This document shows positions 27,024-38,383 of a stretch of 64,000 bases of DNA, piece by piece (the stretch's first letter is position 1; the number at the start of each line of letters is the position of its first letter). The notes under the pieces were generated by a model. The model had not been told where the DNA came from and ran no database searches. It saw nothing but the letters and a program-made list of their open reading frames with translations. Location of the stretch: positions 29,897-93,896 of the forward strand of contig JAGBOF010000021.1 of the NCBI GenBank assembly GCA_017633985.1, read 5' to 3'. Source of the stretch: Bacteroidales bacterium. Its GTDB lineage: Bacteria > Bacteroidota > Bacteroidia > Bacteroidales > P3. The position numbers and the translations under genes are program-made.

Positions 27024-27911
27024 ATGAAAGAATTTAATATAAAAGGTACGGGAGTGGCTCTTATTACTCCTTTTGACAGGCAAAGCAACGTTGATTTTAC
27101 CAGTTTCGGCAGACTAATCAATCATGTAATAGAAGGCGGAGTTGATTATTTGGTTTGTTTGGGTACGACAAGCGAATATCCTACCCTTACGGAAAAGGAA
27201 ATGCTCGCCATTAAGGAATTTACCATCGAAACGGTTGATAACAGAGTGCCTATAGTCTTGGGAATGGGTTCAAACGATACAAGGGATTTGATAAACCACA
27301 TAACCAAATTCGATTACAGCGGCATATCAGCCGTACTCTCCGTTGCACCTTATTACAACAAACCTTCGCAAAAAGGACTCTTCGAACATTTCCGTTTGGT
27401 TGCAGGCTCATGTCCTTTACCTGTTATAATATATAATGTACCCGGCAGAACAGGCTCCAATTTGACTGCGGAAACTACTTTAAAACTCGCCGAAGAATGT
27501 AAAAACATCATAGGAATAAAGGAAGCCAGCGGCAACATGGCTCAATGCATGGAAATATTAAGACGCAAACCCAAAGGATTCGAACTTATAAGCGGGGAAG
27601 ATGCCTTAACCCTTCCTTTAATAAGTTGCGGAGCCAAAGGAGTTATATCGGTAACCGCCAACGCATTTCCTTATTATGTAAGCGAAATGGTTAATCTCGC
27701 TTTGAAGGACAATTGCCGCAAAGCCGCGGTTTTACACAACAAACTGCTGCCGTTTACCAACGCCGTATTCGAAGAAGGCAACCCTTGCGGAATAAAAGCT
27801 GCTTTGGAAATTATGGGAATATCCCAAAGCGTGGTCAGAATGCCGCTTGCCAAAGTATCAAAACCGCTTTACAACAAAATACAATCGATAATCAAGGAAA
27901 TAAATGCATGA
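27024..27911 (+). CDS. dapA: 4-hydroxy-tetrahydrodipicolinate synthase
   Basis: Condenses aspartate semialdehyde with pyruvate, the first step specific to lysine/DAP. A 295-residue TIM barrel, the usual length. The Schiff-base lysine is in IIGIKEASGN (about 165). The catalytic Tyr is in IIYNVPGRTGSN, and the pyruvate-binding CLGTTSEYPTLTEKE is at about 44-58. YYNKPSQKG supplies the dimer-interface Tyr. It depends on the product of asd at 14078-15118 and feeds dapD at 9047-9850, although the three genes are unlinked. fba follows 78 bp downstream. Confidence 0.96.
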   Translation: MKEFNIKGTGVALITPFDRQSNVDFTSFGRLINHVIEGGVDYLVCLGTTSEYPTLTEKEMLAIKEFTIETVDNRVPIVLGMGSNDTRDLINHITKFDYSGISAVLSVAPYYNKPSQKGLFEHFRLVAGSCPLPVIIYNVPGRTGSNLTAETTLKLAEECKNIIGIKEASGNMAQCMEILRRKPKGFELISGEDALTLPLISCGAKGVISVTANAFPYYVSEMVNLALKDNCRKAAVLHNKLLPFTNAVFEEGNPCGIKAALEIMGISQSVVRMPLAKVSKPLYNKIQSIIKEINA

Positions 27912-27989
27912 GAAAGTGAGTAAAAACTGCCTCTGTATTTAAAGGAATATAAGATTATATATTTAATAACATTTAAAACTTAATCAATC

Positions 27990-28982
27990 ATGGTTAATTA
28001 CAAAGATTTAGGACTTGTTAATTCAAGGGAATTATTCAAAAAAGCAATAAACGGCGGATATGCAATTCCTGCTTTTAATTTTAACAATATGGAACAGATG
28101 CAGGCCATAATACAGGCTTGTGTTGAGGCAAAAAGTCCCGTAATCCTTCAGGTATCATCGGGTGCCAGAAAATACGCTAACCAAACCCTTTTGCGCTATA
28201 TGGCTCAAGGTGCAGTGGAATACGCAAAAGAATTGGGTTATGCAATTCCTATCGTTTTGCACTTGGATCACGGCGATACGTTTGAGTTGTGCAAATCCTG
28301 CATTGAGTACGGATTTTCTTCCGTAATGATTGACGGAAGCGCACATCCTTATGATGAGAACGTAGAATTGACTCGTAAGGTTGTTGAATACGCACATAAA
28401 TATGACGTAACCGTTGAAGGAGAATTGGGCGTATTGGCAGGAATAGAAGATGACGTTGTTGCTGCATCCCATGTATACACACGTCCCGAAGATGTTGAGG
28501 ATTTCGTAAGCAAAACAGGCGTTGACTCCTTGGCTATATCCATAGGAACTTCACACGGTGCCAACAAATTCAAACCAGAACAGTGCACACGCAATGCTGA
28601 CGGCATATTGGTTCCGCCGCCACTGAGATTTGACATCCTAAAAAAGATAGAAAAACGTATACCGGGCTTCCCTATCGTATTGCACGGTTCTTCATCAGTT
28701 CCGCAGGACTTGGTTAAAAGCATAAACGAACACGGCGGAGCATTGAAAGACGCAATAGGTATACCTGAAGACCAATTGAGGGAAGCAAGTAAGAGTGCCG
28801 TTTGCAAAATCAACATAGATTCCGACGGAAGATTGGCAATGACTGCCGCAGTAAGAGAAGTTTTACAGGCAAAACCTGCTGAATTCGATCCGAGAAAATA
28901 TTTGGGACCTGCAAGAGACCGTTTGAAAGAATTATACATCCACAAATGTATTGATGTCTTGGGTTCTGCAAACCAAGCATAA
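27990..28982 (+). CDS. fba: Class II fructose-1,6-bisphosphate aldolase
   Basis: Zinc-dependent aldolase of glycolysis and gluconeogenesis. 330 residues. IPIVLHLDHGDTFELCKSCI (about 85-104) carries zinc and catalytic residues (His, Asp). VEGELGVLAG holds a further metal ligand, SIGTSHGANKF the zinc His region, and FPIVLHGSSSVPQ the phosphate-binding loop. The C-terminus (YIHKCIDVLGSANQ) is standard. An imperfect 8-bp stem lies just after the stop, and array G fills the spacer to pyrG. The sequence is typical and shows nothing odd. Confidence 0.95.
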   Translation: MVNYKDLGLVNSRELFKKAINGGYAIPAFNFNNMEQMQAIIQACVEAKSPVILQVSSGARKYANQTLLRYMAQGAVEYAKELGYAIPIVLHLDHGDTFELCKSCIEYGFSSVMIDGSAHPYDENVELTRKVVEYAHKYDVTVEGELGVLAGIEDDVVAASHVYTRPEDVEDFVSKTGVDSLAISIGTSHGANKFKPEQCTRNADGILVPPPLRFDILKKIEKRIPGFPIVLHGSSSVPQDLVKSINEHGGALKDAIGIPEDQLREASKSAVCKINIDSDGRLAMTAAVREVLQAKPAEFDPRKYLGPARDRLKELYIHKCIDVLGSANQA

Positions 28983-29014
28983 TTATTTGATTTATAGTAG
29001 TTATCAAATAGCAA

Positions 29015-29098
29015 AAATAAAACGCCGTAAAAAAAAATTAATCAGGCGTTTTATTTTATTAATACGGCGTTTTAATTTCTTTAAACGCCGTCTTTTTT
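29015..29098. repeat. 21-bp palindromic unit array G (4 units)
   Basis: Centres are at 29025, 29046, 29067 and 29088. Cores are AAAACGCCGTAAAA, TTAATCAGGCGTTTTATT (a chimera of the two flavours), TTAATACGGCGTTTTAATT and TTAAACGCCGTCTTTT. The array sits between the co-directional genes fba and pyrG. Confidence 0.92.
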
Positions 29099-29226
29099 TT
29101 CAAAGACAGCTTTCTTAATTTTTCAAAGCATGATTACGGTAAAATTTTACGGCTTAAATGTCAAATAAAAAAGTATGAAAGAAAAGTTTTATTGTCAATT
29201 ATTCTTCATTTTTAAAGAAAAATTAC

Positions 29227-29234
29227 TATCTTTG
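29227..29234 (+). promoter_or_regulatory. -7 box of pyrG
   Basis: TATCTTTG, 33 bp before the pyrG ATG. No clear -33 box is seen at the usual spacing. Confidence 0.6.
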
Positions 29235-29252
29235 CAGATTAATTAATAATAA

Positions 29253-30875
<1,623 letters not shown>

Positions 30876-30977
30876 AAAATATGGGAGAAATTAAAAATTA
30901 TCATAAATAAATTTCGGCGGTTGATGTTTTTTTCATAACTTTGCCGATTATATACAAATACATCTTAATATAATTAT

Positions 30978-31592
30978 ATGTACACGGCTATTGCGGGAAA
31001 TATAGGAAGCGGTAAAACCACCCTGACGGAACTGTTGGTAAAAAACTACGGATGGACGGCTGTTTATGAACAACCTGATGACAACCCTTACATTGCTAAT
31101 TTCTATGATGACATGAGGCGTTGGTCTTTTAATCTGCAAATATATTTTTTACAAAAGAGATATTCCCATGTCATATCATCGTGGAAAACTTATAAGAACA
31201 TTGTTCAGGACAGAACCATATACGAAGATGCTTATATATTCGCTCCTAATCTGCATTCAATGGGACTTTTGTCCACTACGGATTACGAAACCTATATCTC
31301 TTTGTTTAACTTACTTAATTCATTGGCTCCTACGCCTGATTTATTGATTTATCTCAAAGCAAGCGTACCTACGTTAATCAACTTGATAGCCAAACGGGGA
31401 CGTATTTATGAGAACTCCATACGTTTGGATTATATAACTTCTTTGAATAAGCGTTACGACGATTGGTTCAACTCCTACAAGGGACGGAAAATCATAGTGG
31501 ACGTAGATAACTTGAATATTATAGACTCTCCTGCTGATTTGGGTGAAGTGTTGCAAAAAATAGATGCTGAATTTAATTCTCTTTTTCAATGA
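30978..31592 (+). CDS. Deoxynucleoside kinase
   Basis: 204 residues of the dCK/dGK family, which phosphorylates salvaged deoxynucleosides. The P-loop GNIGSGKTTL is at residues 7-16. The acidic/aromatic substrate loop is EQPDDNPYIANFYDD. The catalytic DRTIYEDA (about 79-86) matches the family DRS signature, and the LID arginines are in KRGRIYE. The exact base preference cannot be read. The stop overlaps the kdsB ATG by 4 bp (ATGA), showing translational coupling. A TAACTTTG -7 box lies at 30936-30943, so this gene probably heads the four-gene operon. Confidence 0.88.
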   Translation: MYTAIAGNIGSGKTTLTELLVKNYGWTAVYEQPDDNPYIANFYDDMRRWSFNLQIYFLQKRYSHVISSWKTYKNIVQDRTIYEDAYIFAPNLHSMGLLSTTDYETYISLFNLLNSLAPTPDLLIYLKASVPTLINLIAKRGRIYENSIRLDYITSLNKRYDDWFNSYKGRKIIVDVDNLNIIDSPADLGEVLQKIDAEFNSLFQ

Positions 31593-32350
31593 AAAATAAG
31601 ATATTGGCAGTTATACCGGCACGTTACGCTTCTACAAGGTTTGAAGGTAAACCGTTGGCAATGATAAACGACAAGCCGATGGTTATGTGGGTTTATGATG
31701 CCGCAGTAAAAAGCGGATTGTTCAACAAAACCGTCGTTGCAACCGATGACACAAGGATATACAATGCGGTAAAACAATATTCGGGTGAGGTTATTATGAC
31801 TTCAAACGATTTGAAAAACGGAACGGAACGCTGTCTGCAAACGCTGTCTTTGCTTGAAAAAGAAGGTTTGGGGTTTGATATTGTGATAAACATACAGGGC
31901 GATGAACCGTTGATACAAAAAAAGATGATGGAATGTGTAATAAGCGGTTTTGAAAATCAATACGCCGATATTGTCACATTGAAAAAAGCTATTGAAACCC
32001 AAGATGAATTAAACGACAGGAATGTTGTTAAAGTTGTCTGCAATAAAGACGGCAGGGCTTTATATTTTTCAAGAAACGCCGTACCGTTTTGCAGGGACAA
32101 TAACACGGAAGAATTAATACAAAGCGGAAAATACTTCAAGCATATAGGTATTTACGGCTATAGATCTTCGGCTCTTAAGAAGATTGTGCATTTGGAAGAA
32201 AGTTTTTTGGAGAAAACGGAAAAACTTGAGCAATTACGGTGGTTGGAAAACGGATATAATATTGTCGTTAAGACGACTGATACGGATACTGTGGGCGTTG
32301 ATACAAAAGAAGATTTAGAAAAAATAATACGGATAATAAATACAAAATAA
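31589..32350 (+). CDS. kdsB: CMP-KDO synthetase
   Basis: 3-deoxy-manno-octulosonate cytidylyltransferase: activates KDO with CTP for lipid A-core assembly. 253 residues. The nucleotide-binding start is VIPARYASTRFEGKPL (residues 6-21), and NIQGDEPLI (about 95) and RNAVPFCRD follow. The end has YNIVVKTTDTDTVGVDTKEDL, which the family uses for substrate binding. It overlaps the preceding kinase by ATGA. Its presence shows a lipopolysaccharide-bearing outer membrane, in line with the PagL-like and OstA-like genes. CTP comes from pyrG just upstream. Confidence 0.96.
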   Translation: MKNKILAVIPARYASTRFEGKPLAMINDKPMVMWVYDAAVKSGLFNKTVVATDDTRIYNAVKQYSGEVIMTSNDLKNGTERCLQTLSLLEKEGLGFDIVINIQGDEPLIQKKMMECVISGFENQYADIVTLKKAIETQDELNDRNVVKVVCNKDGRALYFSRNAVPFCRDNNTEELIQSGKYFKHIGIYGYRSSALKKIVHLEESFLEKTEKLEQLRWLENGYNIVVKTTDTDTVGVDTKEDLEKIIRIINTK

Positions 32351-32354
32351 TAAT

Positions 32355-33950
32355 ATGAACGTTGCTGAAAATTTATACGATTATTTAAAGAATAATGACA
32401 AAGCGGAATTAGTGGGATTGGGAACTTTTTATGTTAAAAACCATTCTGCACGGATTAATGAATTAACCGGAACGATTGAACCGCCTAAAAGGGAACTCTT
32501 TTTTACAAGAGAGCAAAACGGAGATATGGGATTCGTATCCTTTATGGCTGCCCATGAGTTTATAAGTGAGAGTACGGCGCACACTTGGATAAAACAATAT
32601 TCGGATTCTTTAAATGAAAAAATTCTTTCCGGACGTTCCGTAAGTTTAGGGAAATTAGGCAAAATTGAAAAAGGGTTATTGGAAGATTATACGTTTACTG
32701 CCGACGGAGGATTGAATCTTTTGGACAATGTATTTGCACTTGGAACGCTTAAGAACGTACAAACATTTGATTCTGCGGATGATTCCGTTGATTTGTTACA
32801 TACAAAAAAGCCTGTTGAAACACAAGAAACAACGCAATCTTTGCCTGAAGACTTCCAAGACAAGAAAGCCGAAATCGAAAAGCAAATAGAGCAAACCCAA
32901 CAACTCAAAGAAGAATACAAAATACAGGAATCGGAACAACAGACACAGACAAGAATAATACAACACAGTCAGGCGGAAATAGAATCTGACGTGGAAAAAC
33001 CGCAAAACCTTGACAAAGAAACTGCCAATCTGAATTTGGATACGGCATCGGATGAAGACAAATTGCAACAAACGATAGACAGGGCTGCGGAATTTAAAGA
33101 AAATGTAATCGTTGAGGATATCAAACCTGCAAAACCGCAGGATGATAAACAAAAAGCAGCTGCCGCTAAAGCAACGCAACAAGAAGACATATTGAAAAAA
33201 CAAGCCGAGGATATAGTTAAGAAACACAGCAAAAAGAAAATAGCAATCAAGAAAATCAAACATTCTAACAGAAGAAAGAAATCATGGTTGATTGTTTTCT
33301 GGATAATTATCGCTTTATTGTTGCTATGTGCTGCCTTTGTAGGTGCACACTGGATGGGTTGGCTTAAGGACATTAAACTGTTAACTCCTGTTACCGACAA
33401 ACTGTCTTACTATATCCCTGTCAGGGAAGCAAAACCTGTTAAAGCCGAACAACCTTTGACACAAACTACGACGGAAACCGTTGTTGAACAAACATATACC
33501 GAAGAAGAAATATTGGAAGAAGTCGAAATACCTGAACCTGCGATTGCAGTGCAACAGAATACTGCGGCTGCCAATACTCCTAAAACTCCTGCGAAAGCAC
33601 AAAACACTAAAGCCAAACAACAAAAAACCCAACAGGAAGAACAACCTGCACCTGTAGCCACGCAGGAAGAAACTGTAAAAGAAGATAATTCTCCGGTATT
33701 GGTGCAGAATTATTCCAAATTGGGCTTTGACGTTGTAAGCGGTGCTTATTCCGACAAATCCAAAGCGGAAGCCCAAGCAAGAAAAGCACGCCGTTTGGGT
33801 TACGACGGTTATGTTATCTCAAAAATAAAGAACGGTACACCTATATATTATGCATCTTACGGTTCAAGACGTACATTGAGTGAAGCCAATGATTTGGCAC
33901 AAAGCATGATGAACCGTTTGGGCGGCAACTATACCGTAATCTCCCGATAA
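32355..33950 (+). CDS. HU-CCDC81-like and SPOR domain membrane protein
   Basis: 531 residues. The N-terminal 115 residues look like two HU-CCDC81-type DNA-binding-like domains of Bacteroidetes (LVGLGTFYVKNHSARINE, VSLGKLGKIEKG). A long charged coiled-coil linker rich in Gln/Glu follows (about 155-300), then one transmembrane helix (SWLIVFWIIIALLLLCAAFV, about 312-331), a Pro/Ala/Gln-rich periplasmic spacer, and a C-terminal SPOR domain (YSKLGFDVVSGAYSDKSKAE to the end) that binds denuded septal glycan. It probably acts at division sites from the inner membrane. Third gene of the kinase-kdsB-SPOR-M16 operon, 4 bp after kdsB. Confidence 0.85.
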   Translation: MNVAENLYDYLKNNDKAELVGLGTFYVKNHSARINELTGTIEPPKRELFFTREQNGDMGFVSFMAAHEFISESTAHTWIKQYSDSLNEKILSGRSVSLGKLGKIEKGLLEDYTFTADGGLNLLDNVFALGTLKNVQTFDSADDSVDLLHTKKPVETQETTQSLPEDFQDKKAEIEKQIEQTQQLKEEYKIQESEQQTQTRIIQHSQAEIESDVEKPQNLDKETANLNLDTASDEDKLQQTIDRAAEFKENVIVEDIKPAKPQDDKQKAAAAKATQQEDILKKQAEDIVKKHSKKKIAIKKIKHSNRRKKSWLIVFWIIIALLLLCAAFVGAHWMGWLKDIKLLTPVTDKLSYYIPVREAKPVKAEQPLTQTTTETVVEQTYTEEEILEEVEIPEPAIAVQQNTAAANTPKTPAKAQNTKAKQQKTQQEEQPAPVATQEETVKEDNSPVLVQNYSKLGFDVVSGAYSDKSKAEAQARKARRLGYDGYVISKIKNGTPIYYASYGSRRTLSEANDLAQSMMNRLGGNYTVISR

Positions 33951-33969
33951 CATACGCCGCATACTGACA

Positions 33970-35208
33970 ATGACAGCAAAAACAGACACCGTGTATAATT
34001 ATTATACGCTGTCAAACGGTATCCGTATCGTACACAGGCATTCGGATTCTGCAGTGGCACATCTGGGCATTACCATAGATGCGGGCAGCAGGGACGAAAA
34101 ACCTTACGAAAACGGAATGGCGCATTTCATTGAGCACTGCATATTCAAAGGCACGGCAACCAAACCTTATTACCGCATACTGTCACGCATTGACGGTGTG
34201 GGCGGAGAACTCAATGCCTATACGACAAAGGAAGAAACCGTTGTCTATGCGACTTTCCTTACCCCGTATTATAACCGTGCCGCCGAATTGCTTTGTGATA
34301 TCGTATTCAACAGCACTTTTCCCGAAAAGGAACTGGAAAAGGAGAAATCGGTTGTGATTGACGAGATAAATTCTTACGAAGATTCGCCTGCGGAACTTAT
34401 TTACGATGCATTCGAACAGCTTGTCTTTGCACGCACAGGGCTTGGCAGAATGATTTTAGGCACACAGGACAAAGTAAAATCGTTCACCTCCTCAATGATT
34501 AAGGATTTCATTGCCCGCAATTGGTTTACCAACAAAATGGTAATATCAACCGTTGGCGACATACCGTTTGACAAATTCGTAAGGCTTGCGGAAAAATATT
34601 TTACGCATATTCCTGCCAAACTGACACAAAAGAAACGCCATTCGGTATATCATTACGAACCGCGGCACAAGCATGAAAACCGCGACACCTATCAAGCCCA
34701 TGTGATGATAGGTAATATCTGCTATTCCTACCGCAATCCCAAACGTACGGCATTCTCATTGCTTAACAATATATTGGGTTCCAACGCCATGAATTCAGCT
34801 TTGAACATGCATATAAGGGAGAAATACGGCAACACATACAATATTGAATCCTCTTACACCGCCTATCTTGACAGCGGAATATTCCAAATTTATGCGGGAT
34901 GCGAGGATCATTTCTCCGAAAAGATTGTTCAGCTAATTATCAAGGAATTAAAATATTTTACCGACAAGCGTCTGCCGCAGTCTTCATTGACACGTGGTAA
35001 GCAACAGTTGAAAGGTCAGCTTGCAATCCAATATGACAGCAATCAAAACGAGATGTTGTCAATCGGCAAGGCTCTTTTGAACTATAACAGGGTGTCGTCC
35101 TTGGAAGAGAACTTCAAAGAAATTGACAAAGTGACTTCCAAAGATATCTTGGAGGTTGCAAACGAAATTTTCATTCCCGATAAACTTTCTTCGATAATAT
35201 ATCACTGA
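33970..35208 (+). CDS. M16-family zinc peptidase
   Basis: 412-residue inverzincin of the processing-peptidase type, without a signal peptide, so probably cytoplasmic. The zinc motif is HFIEHCIFKGT (HxxEH at about 53-57), followed ~75 residues later by the third ligand Glu in EKSVVIDEINSYEDSP. RxDxVGGELNAYTTKEETVVY and the C-terminal half (VMIGNICYSYRNPKRTAFSL, GNTYNIESSYTAY) match the family. Last gene of its operon, 19 bp after the SPOR gene; array H follows at the convergent junction. The substrate is unknown. Confidence 0.92.
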   Translation: MTAKTDTVYNYYTLSNGIRIVHRHSDSAVAHLGITIDAGSRDEKPYENGMAHFIEHCIFKGTATKPYYRILSRIDGVGGELNAYTTKEETVVYATFLTPYYNRAAELLCDIVFNSTFPEKELEKEKSVVIDEINSYEDSPAELIYDAFEQLVFARTGLGRMILGTQDKVKSFTSSMIKDFIARNWFTNKMVISTVGDIPFDKFVRLAEKYFTHIPAKLTQKKRHSVYHYEPRHKHENRDTYQAHVMIGNICYSYRNPKRTAFSLLNNILGSNAMNSALNMHIREKYGNTYNIESSYTAYLDSGIFQIYAGCEDHFSEKIVQLIIKELKYFTDKRLPQSSLTRGKQQLKGQLAIQYDSNQNEMLSIGKALLNYNRVSSLEENFKEIDKVTSKDILEVANEIFIPDKLSSIIYH

Positions 35209-35270
35209 TTTTAAGCTGCCAGTTATTACGGTGTAAAAGCATCTTAAAATCAGCACACTGCATAACATAA

Positions 35271-35396
35271 AAATAAGACGGCGCTTCAGTAAATTTTCTT
35301 CGCAGATTAATAAATTTTCGTCGCAGATCAGTAAATTTTCGTCGCAGATTAATAAAATAAAACGGCGTTTTAATTTTTCTTAACGCCGTTATTTTT
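35271..35396. repeat. 21-bp palindromic unit array H (6 units, longest)
   Basis: Centres are at 35281, 35302, 35323, 35344, 35365 and 35386, all 21 bp apart. Three inner units share AAATTTTCGTCGCAGAT (one has CTTCGCAG). They are flanked by GACGGCGCTTC on the left and by AAAACGGCGTTTTAA then TTAACGCCGTTATTTTT on the right. It lies between convergent genes. Confidence 0.93.
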
Positions 35397-35453
35397 CCGC
35401 ATAGAATAATCTCGGTTGTTTACCGAATCATTCCGTTGGTTTATGCTGAATGT

Positions 35454-37595
35454 TTACAGATTCACGGACACATCTATATAGAACGTTCTGCCCGATGTTG
35501 TCGGTGAATTGAAATAATAAGGCGACGGAATGTAGTTAAACAAATTGTCCAATGCCGCCGAAATCCTTATTTTCTTCATTATACGCTGGGTAAACGACAA
35601 TTTCCACAAAGTATAGGCAGGATAAGTGACATTGACCGATGTATTGTCTTGGGTATTGAACTTCTCACTATCCACCGATGACAAATAACGGCCACTGAAC
35701 AATATATTGAATCCGTAATCCTTACTTACCTGTCTGTCATAATCCATTCTGAACACCAAAGAATGCGGACGGGCAGGTGCATACGGGTTCAACGTTCCCA
35801 TTTGCTTTATTTCCTCCTTGGTATATGAATAACAAACCTTGGCATTCAACCCCAAAGGTAAACGGCATTGTGCCGTAATCTCGCCGCCGTATACATTGAT
35901 GTCGTCAATATTCATGTACTGAACGTAGTTTCCCGTTCCGTCGCCGTCATTCTTCAATGCCGATGTGGTAATTCTGTTTTGAACCAAATTATAATATGCC
36001 GAAGCGGTATAATTGAAGCTTCCGTGTGTGTATTCGCCCGATATATTGAAATTATGGCTCTTTTCATTCTTCAGATCCTTGTTACCGCGTATGTAAAATA
36101 TGTTCGCCATGTCATAATTCATGTATTTCTCTTTCAAAGACGGTGCTCTGAATCCTCCGCCATACCCCAAACGGACGGTAAAAGCATCTTTATGCCAACG
36201 GATTGTCACTTTCTCGGTCAGATTACTGTTATTGCCGTCGGAAAACCAATCATAACGCAAAGCACCAACTATTTCCCAATATTTATTCAAGTTCCAATCA
36301 TACTGGGCAAACACATCGGCAGTATTTTGACTCTTATAACCGTCGGAAAACTGATAACTGTCCAAATAATCGTGCATATAATCCGCTCCGAATGTTAACA
36401 ACCTGTCCTGATCTGTCTTTGAAAAACTGTAATTATACAAAGCCCTGACGGAATTCTGCACATTGGAATAATCCCTTATGTCCAAATCCTTCGCTTTTAT
36501 GTAATCGCTCTTGTCATATTGGTCGAAATTATACGAAAGCTCCATATCGCTGCGGTCGTTTATGGTCCAATTGCCGCGCAATCCACCGTTAAAGTCACGG
36601 TATCTGTCAGGAATATCCGTATTATACAAACGCTCTCTGAAAAAATACCCCGCCTTGGCGGTAAACTTCAAATCATCGGACGGAGTCAATATCAACTTGT
36701 CTTTAAAGTTCCATGTATTGCCTCCGAATACCTGATTGAAATCATTATCTTTGTTATAATCGACAGTGTATGTATCTATACCCGTATAATTAACCGAAAG
36801 CATATTGTGAAACATACCCTTATTCAAACCGATATTGGCTGAATACATCTGATTGTTATGACTGCCGTAGCGGGCACTCAATCCAACGGATACGGGCTTT
36901 GTCATTTTGTCTTTGGTTATAATATTGATAACACCGCCTGCCGCCGAAGATCCGTACAATGCCGATGCGGCACCTTTGACAATCTCTATACGTTCCACAT
37001 TATTCATATCCAAACGTTGGAAATCCACATTGTCCATCGTTTCACCCGATAGCCTTTCGCCGTCAATCAAAAACAATACGCTTTGCCCGAAGAAACCCGC
37101 CATATTCATATTAACCTGTTGATTCATTGCGTACGAAAACTCACTTCCCGGCATCTCCTGCTGCAACAAATCCGTTATATTGGCAGCATCAGTCTTTTCT
37201 ATATCTTCGGAAGTTATCAGACGCGTTTGAATAGGCGCTTCGCTCAACAGTTTAGGCGTTCTGGTACCCGTAACAACCACCTGATCCAAATATTTTACGT
37301 CTTCTTTCAAAGTAAATGCAATATTCTGCTGTTTTTTGTCGGTAATATCTTTGTATTGTGTGGTATAGCCTACATAACTTGCCTGTATCTTGCCTTTATA
37401 ATCCGATTTGATTTTCAAAACAAACGCTCCGTCAGTATCGGCAGTCGTTCCTACGGTTATATCATCCGTCAAACATATAGTAGCACCTGCTAATGCCGTA
37501 CCTTTTTCATCTTTTACCGTTCCTTTTACTATCTTCTGGGCGGATGCACCGCCTACAAACAGCAATAACAGCGTATATAAAATTATTTTCTTCAT
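35454..37595 (-). CDS. TonB-dependent outer-membrane receptor, probably for heme
   Basis: 713 residues. The signal peptide (MKKIILYTLLLLFVGGASA) is followed by a carboxypeptidase-regulatory-like domain (about 22-105), a plug domain (SEAPIQTRLITSEDIEKTDA ... GGVINIIT, about 118-230) and a 22-strand barrel ending TFYIDVSVNL with a terminal aromatic-type strand. HmuR-type receptors take heme from a partner lipoprotein. Here the gene follows an HmuY-like lipoprotein by 10 bp, which is the basis for the heme assignment. A vitamin B12-type substrate remains possible. It is last in the operon. Confidence 0.85.
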   Translation of the reverse strand: MKKIILYTLLLLFVGGASAQKIVKGTVKDEKGTALAGATICLTDDITVGTTADTDGAFVLKIKSDYKGKIQASYVGYTTQYKDITDKKQQNIAFTLKEDVKYLDQVVVTGTRTPKLLSEAPIQTRLITSEDIEKTDAANITDLLQQEMPGSEFSYAMNQQVNMNMAGFFGQSVLFLIDGERLSGETMDNVDFQRLDMNNVERIEIVKGAASALYGSSAAGGVINIITKDKMTKPVSVGLSARYGSHNNQMYSANIGLNKGMFHNMLSVNYTGIDTYTVDYNKDNDFNQVFGGNTWNFKDKLILTPSDDLKFTAKAGYFFRERLYNTDIPDRYRDFNGGLRGNWTINDRSDMELSYNFDQYDKSDYIKAKDLDIRDYSNVQNSVRALYNYSFSKTDQDRLLTFGADYMHDYLDSYQFSDGYKSQNTADVFAQYDWNLNKYWEIVGALRYDWFSDGNNSNLTEKVTIRWHKDAFTVRLGYGGGFRAPSLKEKYMNYDMANIFYIRGNKDLKNEKSHNFNISGEYTHGSFNYTASAYYNLVQNRITTSALKNDGDGTGNYVQYMNIDDINVYGGEITAQCRLPLGLNAKVCYSYTKEEIKQMGTLNPYAPARPHSLVFRMDYDRQVSKDYGFNILFSGRYLSSVDSEKFNTQDNTSVNVTYPAYTLWKLSFTQRIMKKIRISAALDNLFNYIPSPYYFNSPTTSGRTFYIDVSVNL

Positions 37596-37605
37596 AATCC
37601 GTTAT

Positions 37606-38379
37606 TTAATATGGGTAAATAAAACTGATGGTCAAATAGCCTTTTACTCCCGAATCGCTTACGTAACTGTCCAAATGCAAAGCCGCTTTGTTACCGTCAT
37701 CAAACCGTAGGATATACACTTTGCCTGATGGCGTGAAAATAGGAGGCGGTGTACTTATATCCATATCCAACCATGATGAAAGCACTTTGTTACAATTTAT
37801 GTTCTGATAACCTATTCGGAAGCTGAACATTGAGGATATGTCTGTCATAACCTGATTGTCGGTGTATTCGTCGCTGACAAACTCTGCATTATCGAAATCT
37901 TTGCCGCTTGAAAGTAATTCGTCCAAAGAATTATAATCCGTCATATACGCACCGCCTTTTACTCTGGCATCAAAACGGTGCAAAGCCAAATCCCAATAAA
38001 GAGCATCGGTCTGCGCATCGGTCTTAATCATCGTGTCAAGCGTATATTCCTTACCGTTTACATACTGATAACTTATGCCGCTGTGTCCGTCCCAATTGCC
38101 TGTCAATGTCTCGGGTATGGCAATATTCTGCAAAGTCATATCTTTAAACGAAAGATAAGTCCACCTCTTATAATTCGTCATATCCAGATACAATACGCCT
38201 TTATGCGAAAGGGAATCGTAAGACACAAATCCGTATTTTGTTTCCTGCGAAGTATCGTCCCCGCTATCCTGCGGCGAATCATAAATACCGTCAAACATAC
38301 CTTCACACGAAGAAAAAATAACCGCATAAAGGCATATTGCAAGAAGCGCTGCACATTTGTGTAAAATGTTTTCTCTCAT
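37606..38379 (-). CDS. HmuY-like lipoprotein
   Basis: 257 residues. The lipoprotein signal ends at LYAVIFSSCEG (Cys about 25). The segment DALYWDLALHRFDARVKGG (about 126-144) matches the HmuY-family core, in which the neighbouring His residues may bind heme. The rest is beta-rich (KVYILRFDDGNKAALHLDSY, GYLTISFIYPY), as in HmuY. It stands between the PepSY membrane protein (4 bp upstream) and the TonB receptor (10 bp downstream), the usual neighbourhood of a heme-capture lipoprotein. Heme binding is inferred; the two axial ligands cannot be assigned without alignment. Confidence 0.8.
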   Translation of the reverse strand: MRENILHKCAALLAICLYAVIFSSCEGMFDGIYDSPQDSGDDTSQETKYGFVSYDSLSHKGVLYLDMTNYKRWTYLSFKDMTLQNIAIPETLTGNWDGHSGISYQYVNGKEYTLDTMIKTDAQTDALYWDLALHRFDARVKGGAYMTDYNSLDELLSSGKDFDNAEFVSDEYTDNQVMTDISSMFSFRIGYQNINCNKVLSSWLDMDISTPPPIFTPSGKVYILRFDDGNKAALHLDSYVSDSGVKGYLTISFIYPY

Positions 38380-38383
38380 TATT

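Noticed and set aside
32796..33263. 155-residue minus-strand frame rich in Phe/Leu/Arg
   Set aside because: Shadow of the Glu/Gln-rich coiled coil of the HU/SPOR protein.
35271..35396. CRISPR array
   Set aside because: Units are 21 bp, contiguous and palindromic, with no unique spacers, and no cas genes are in the window.
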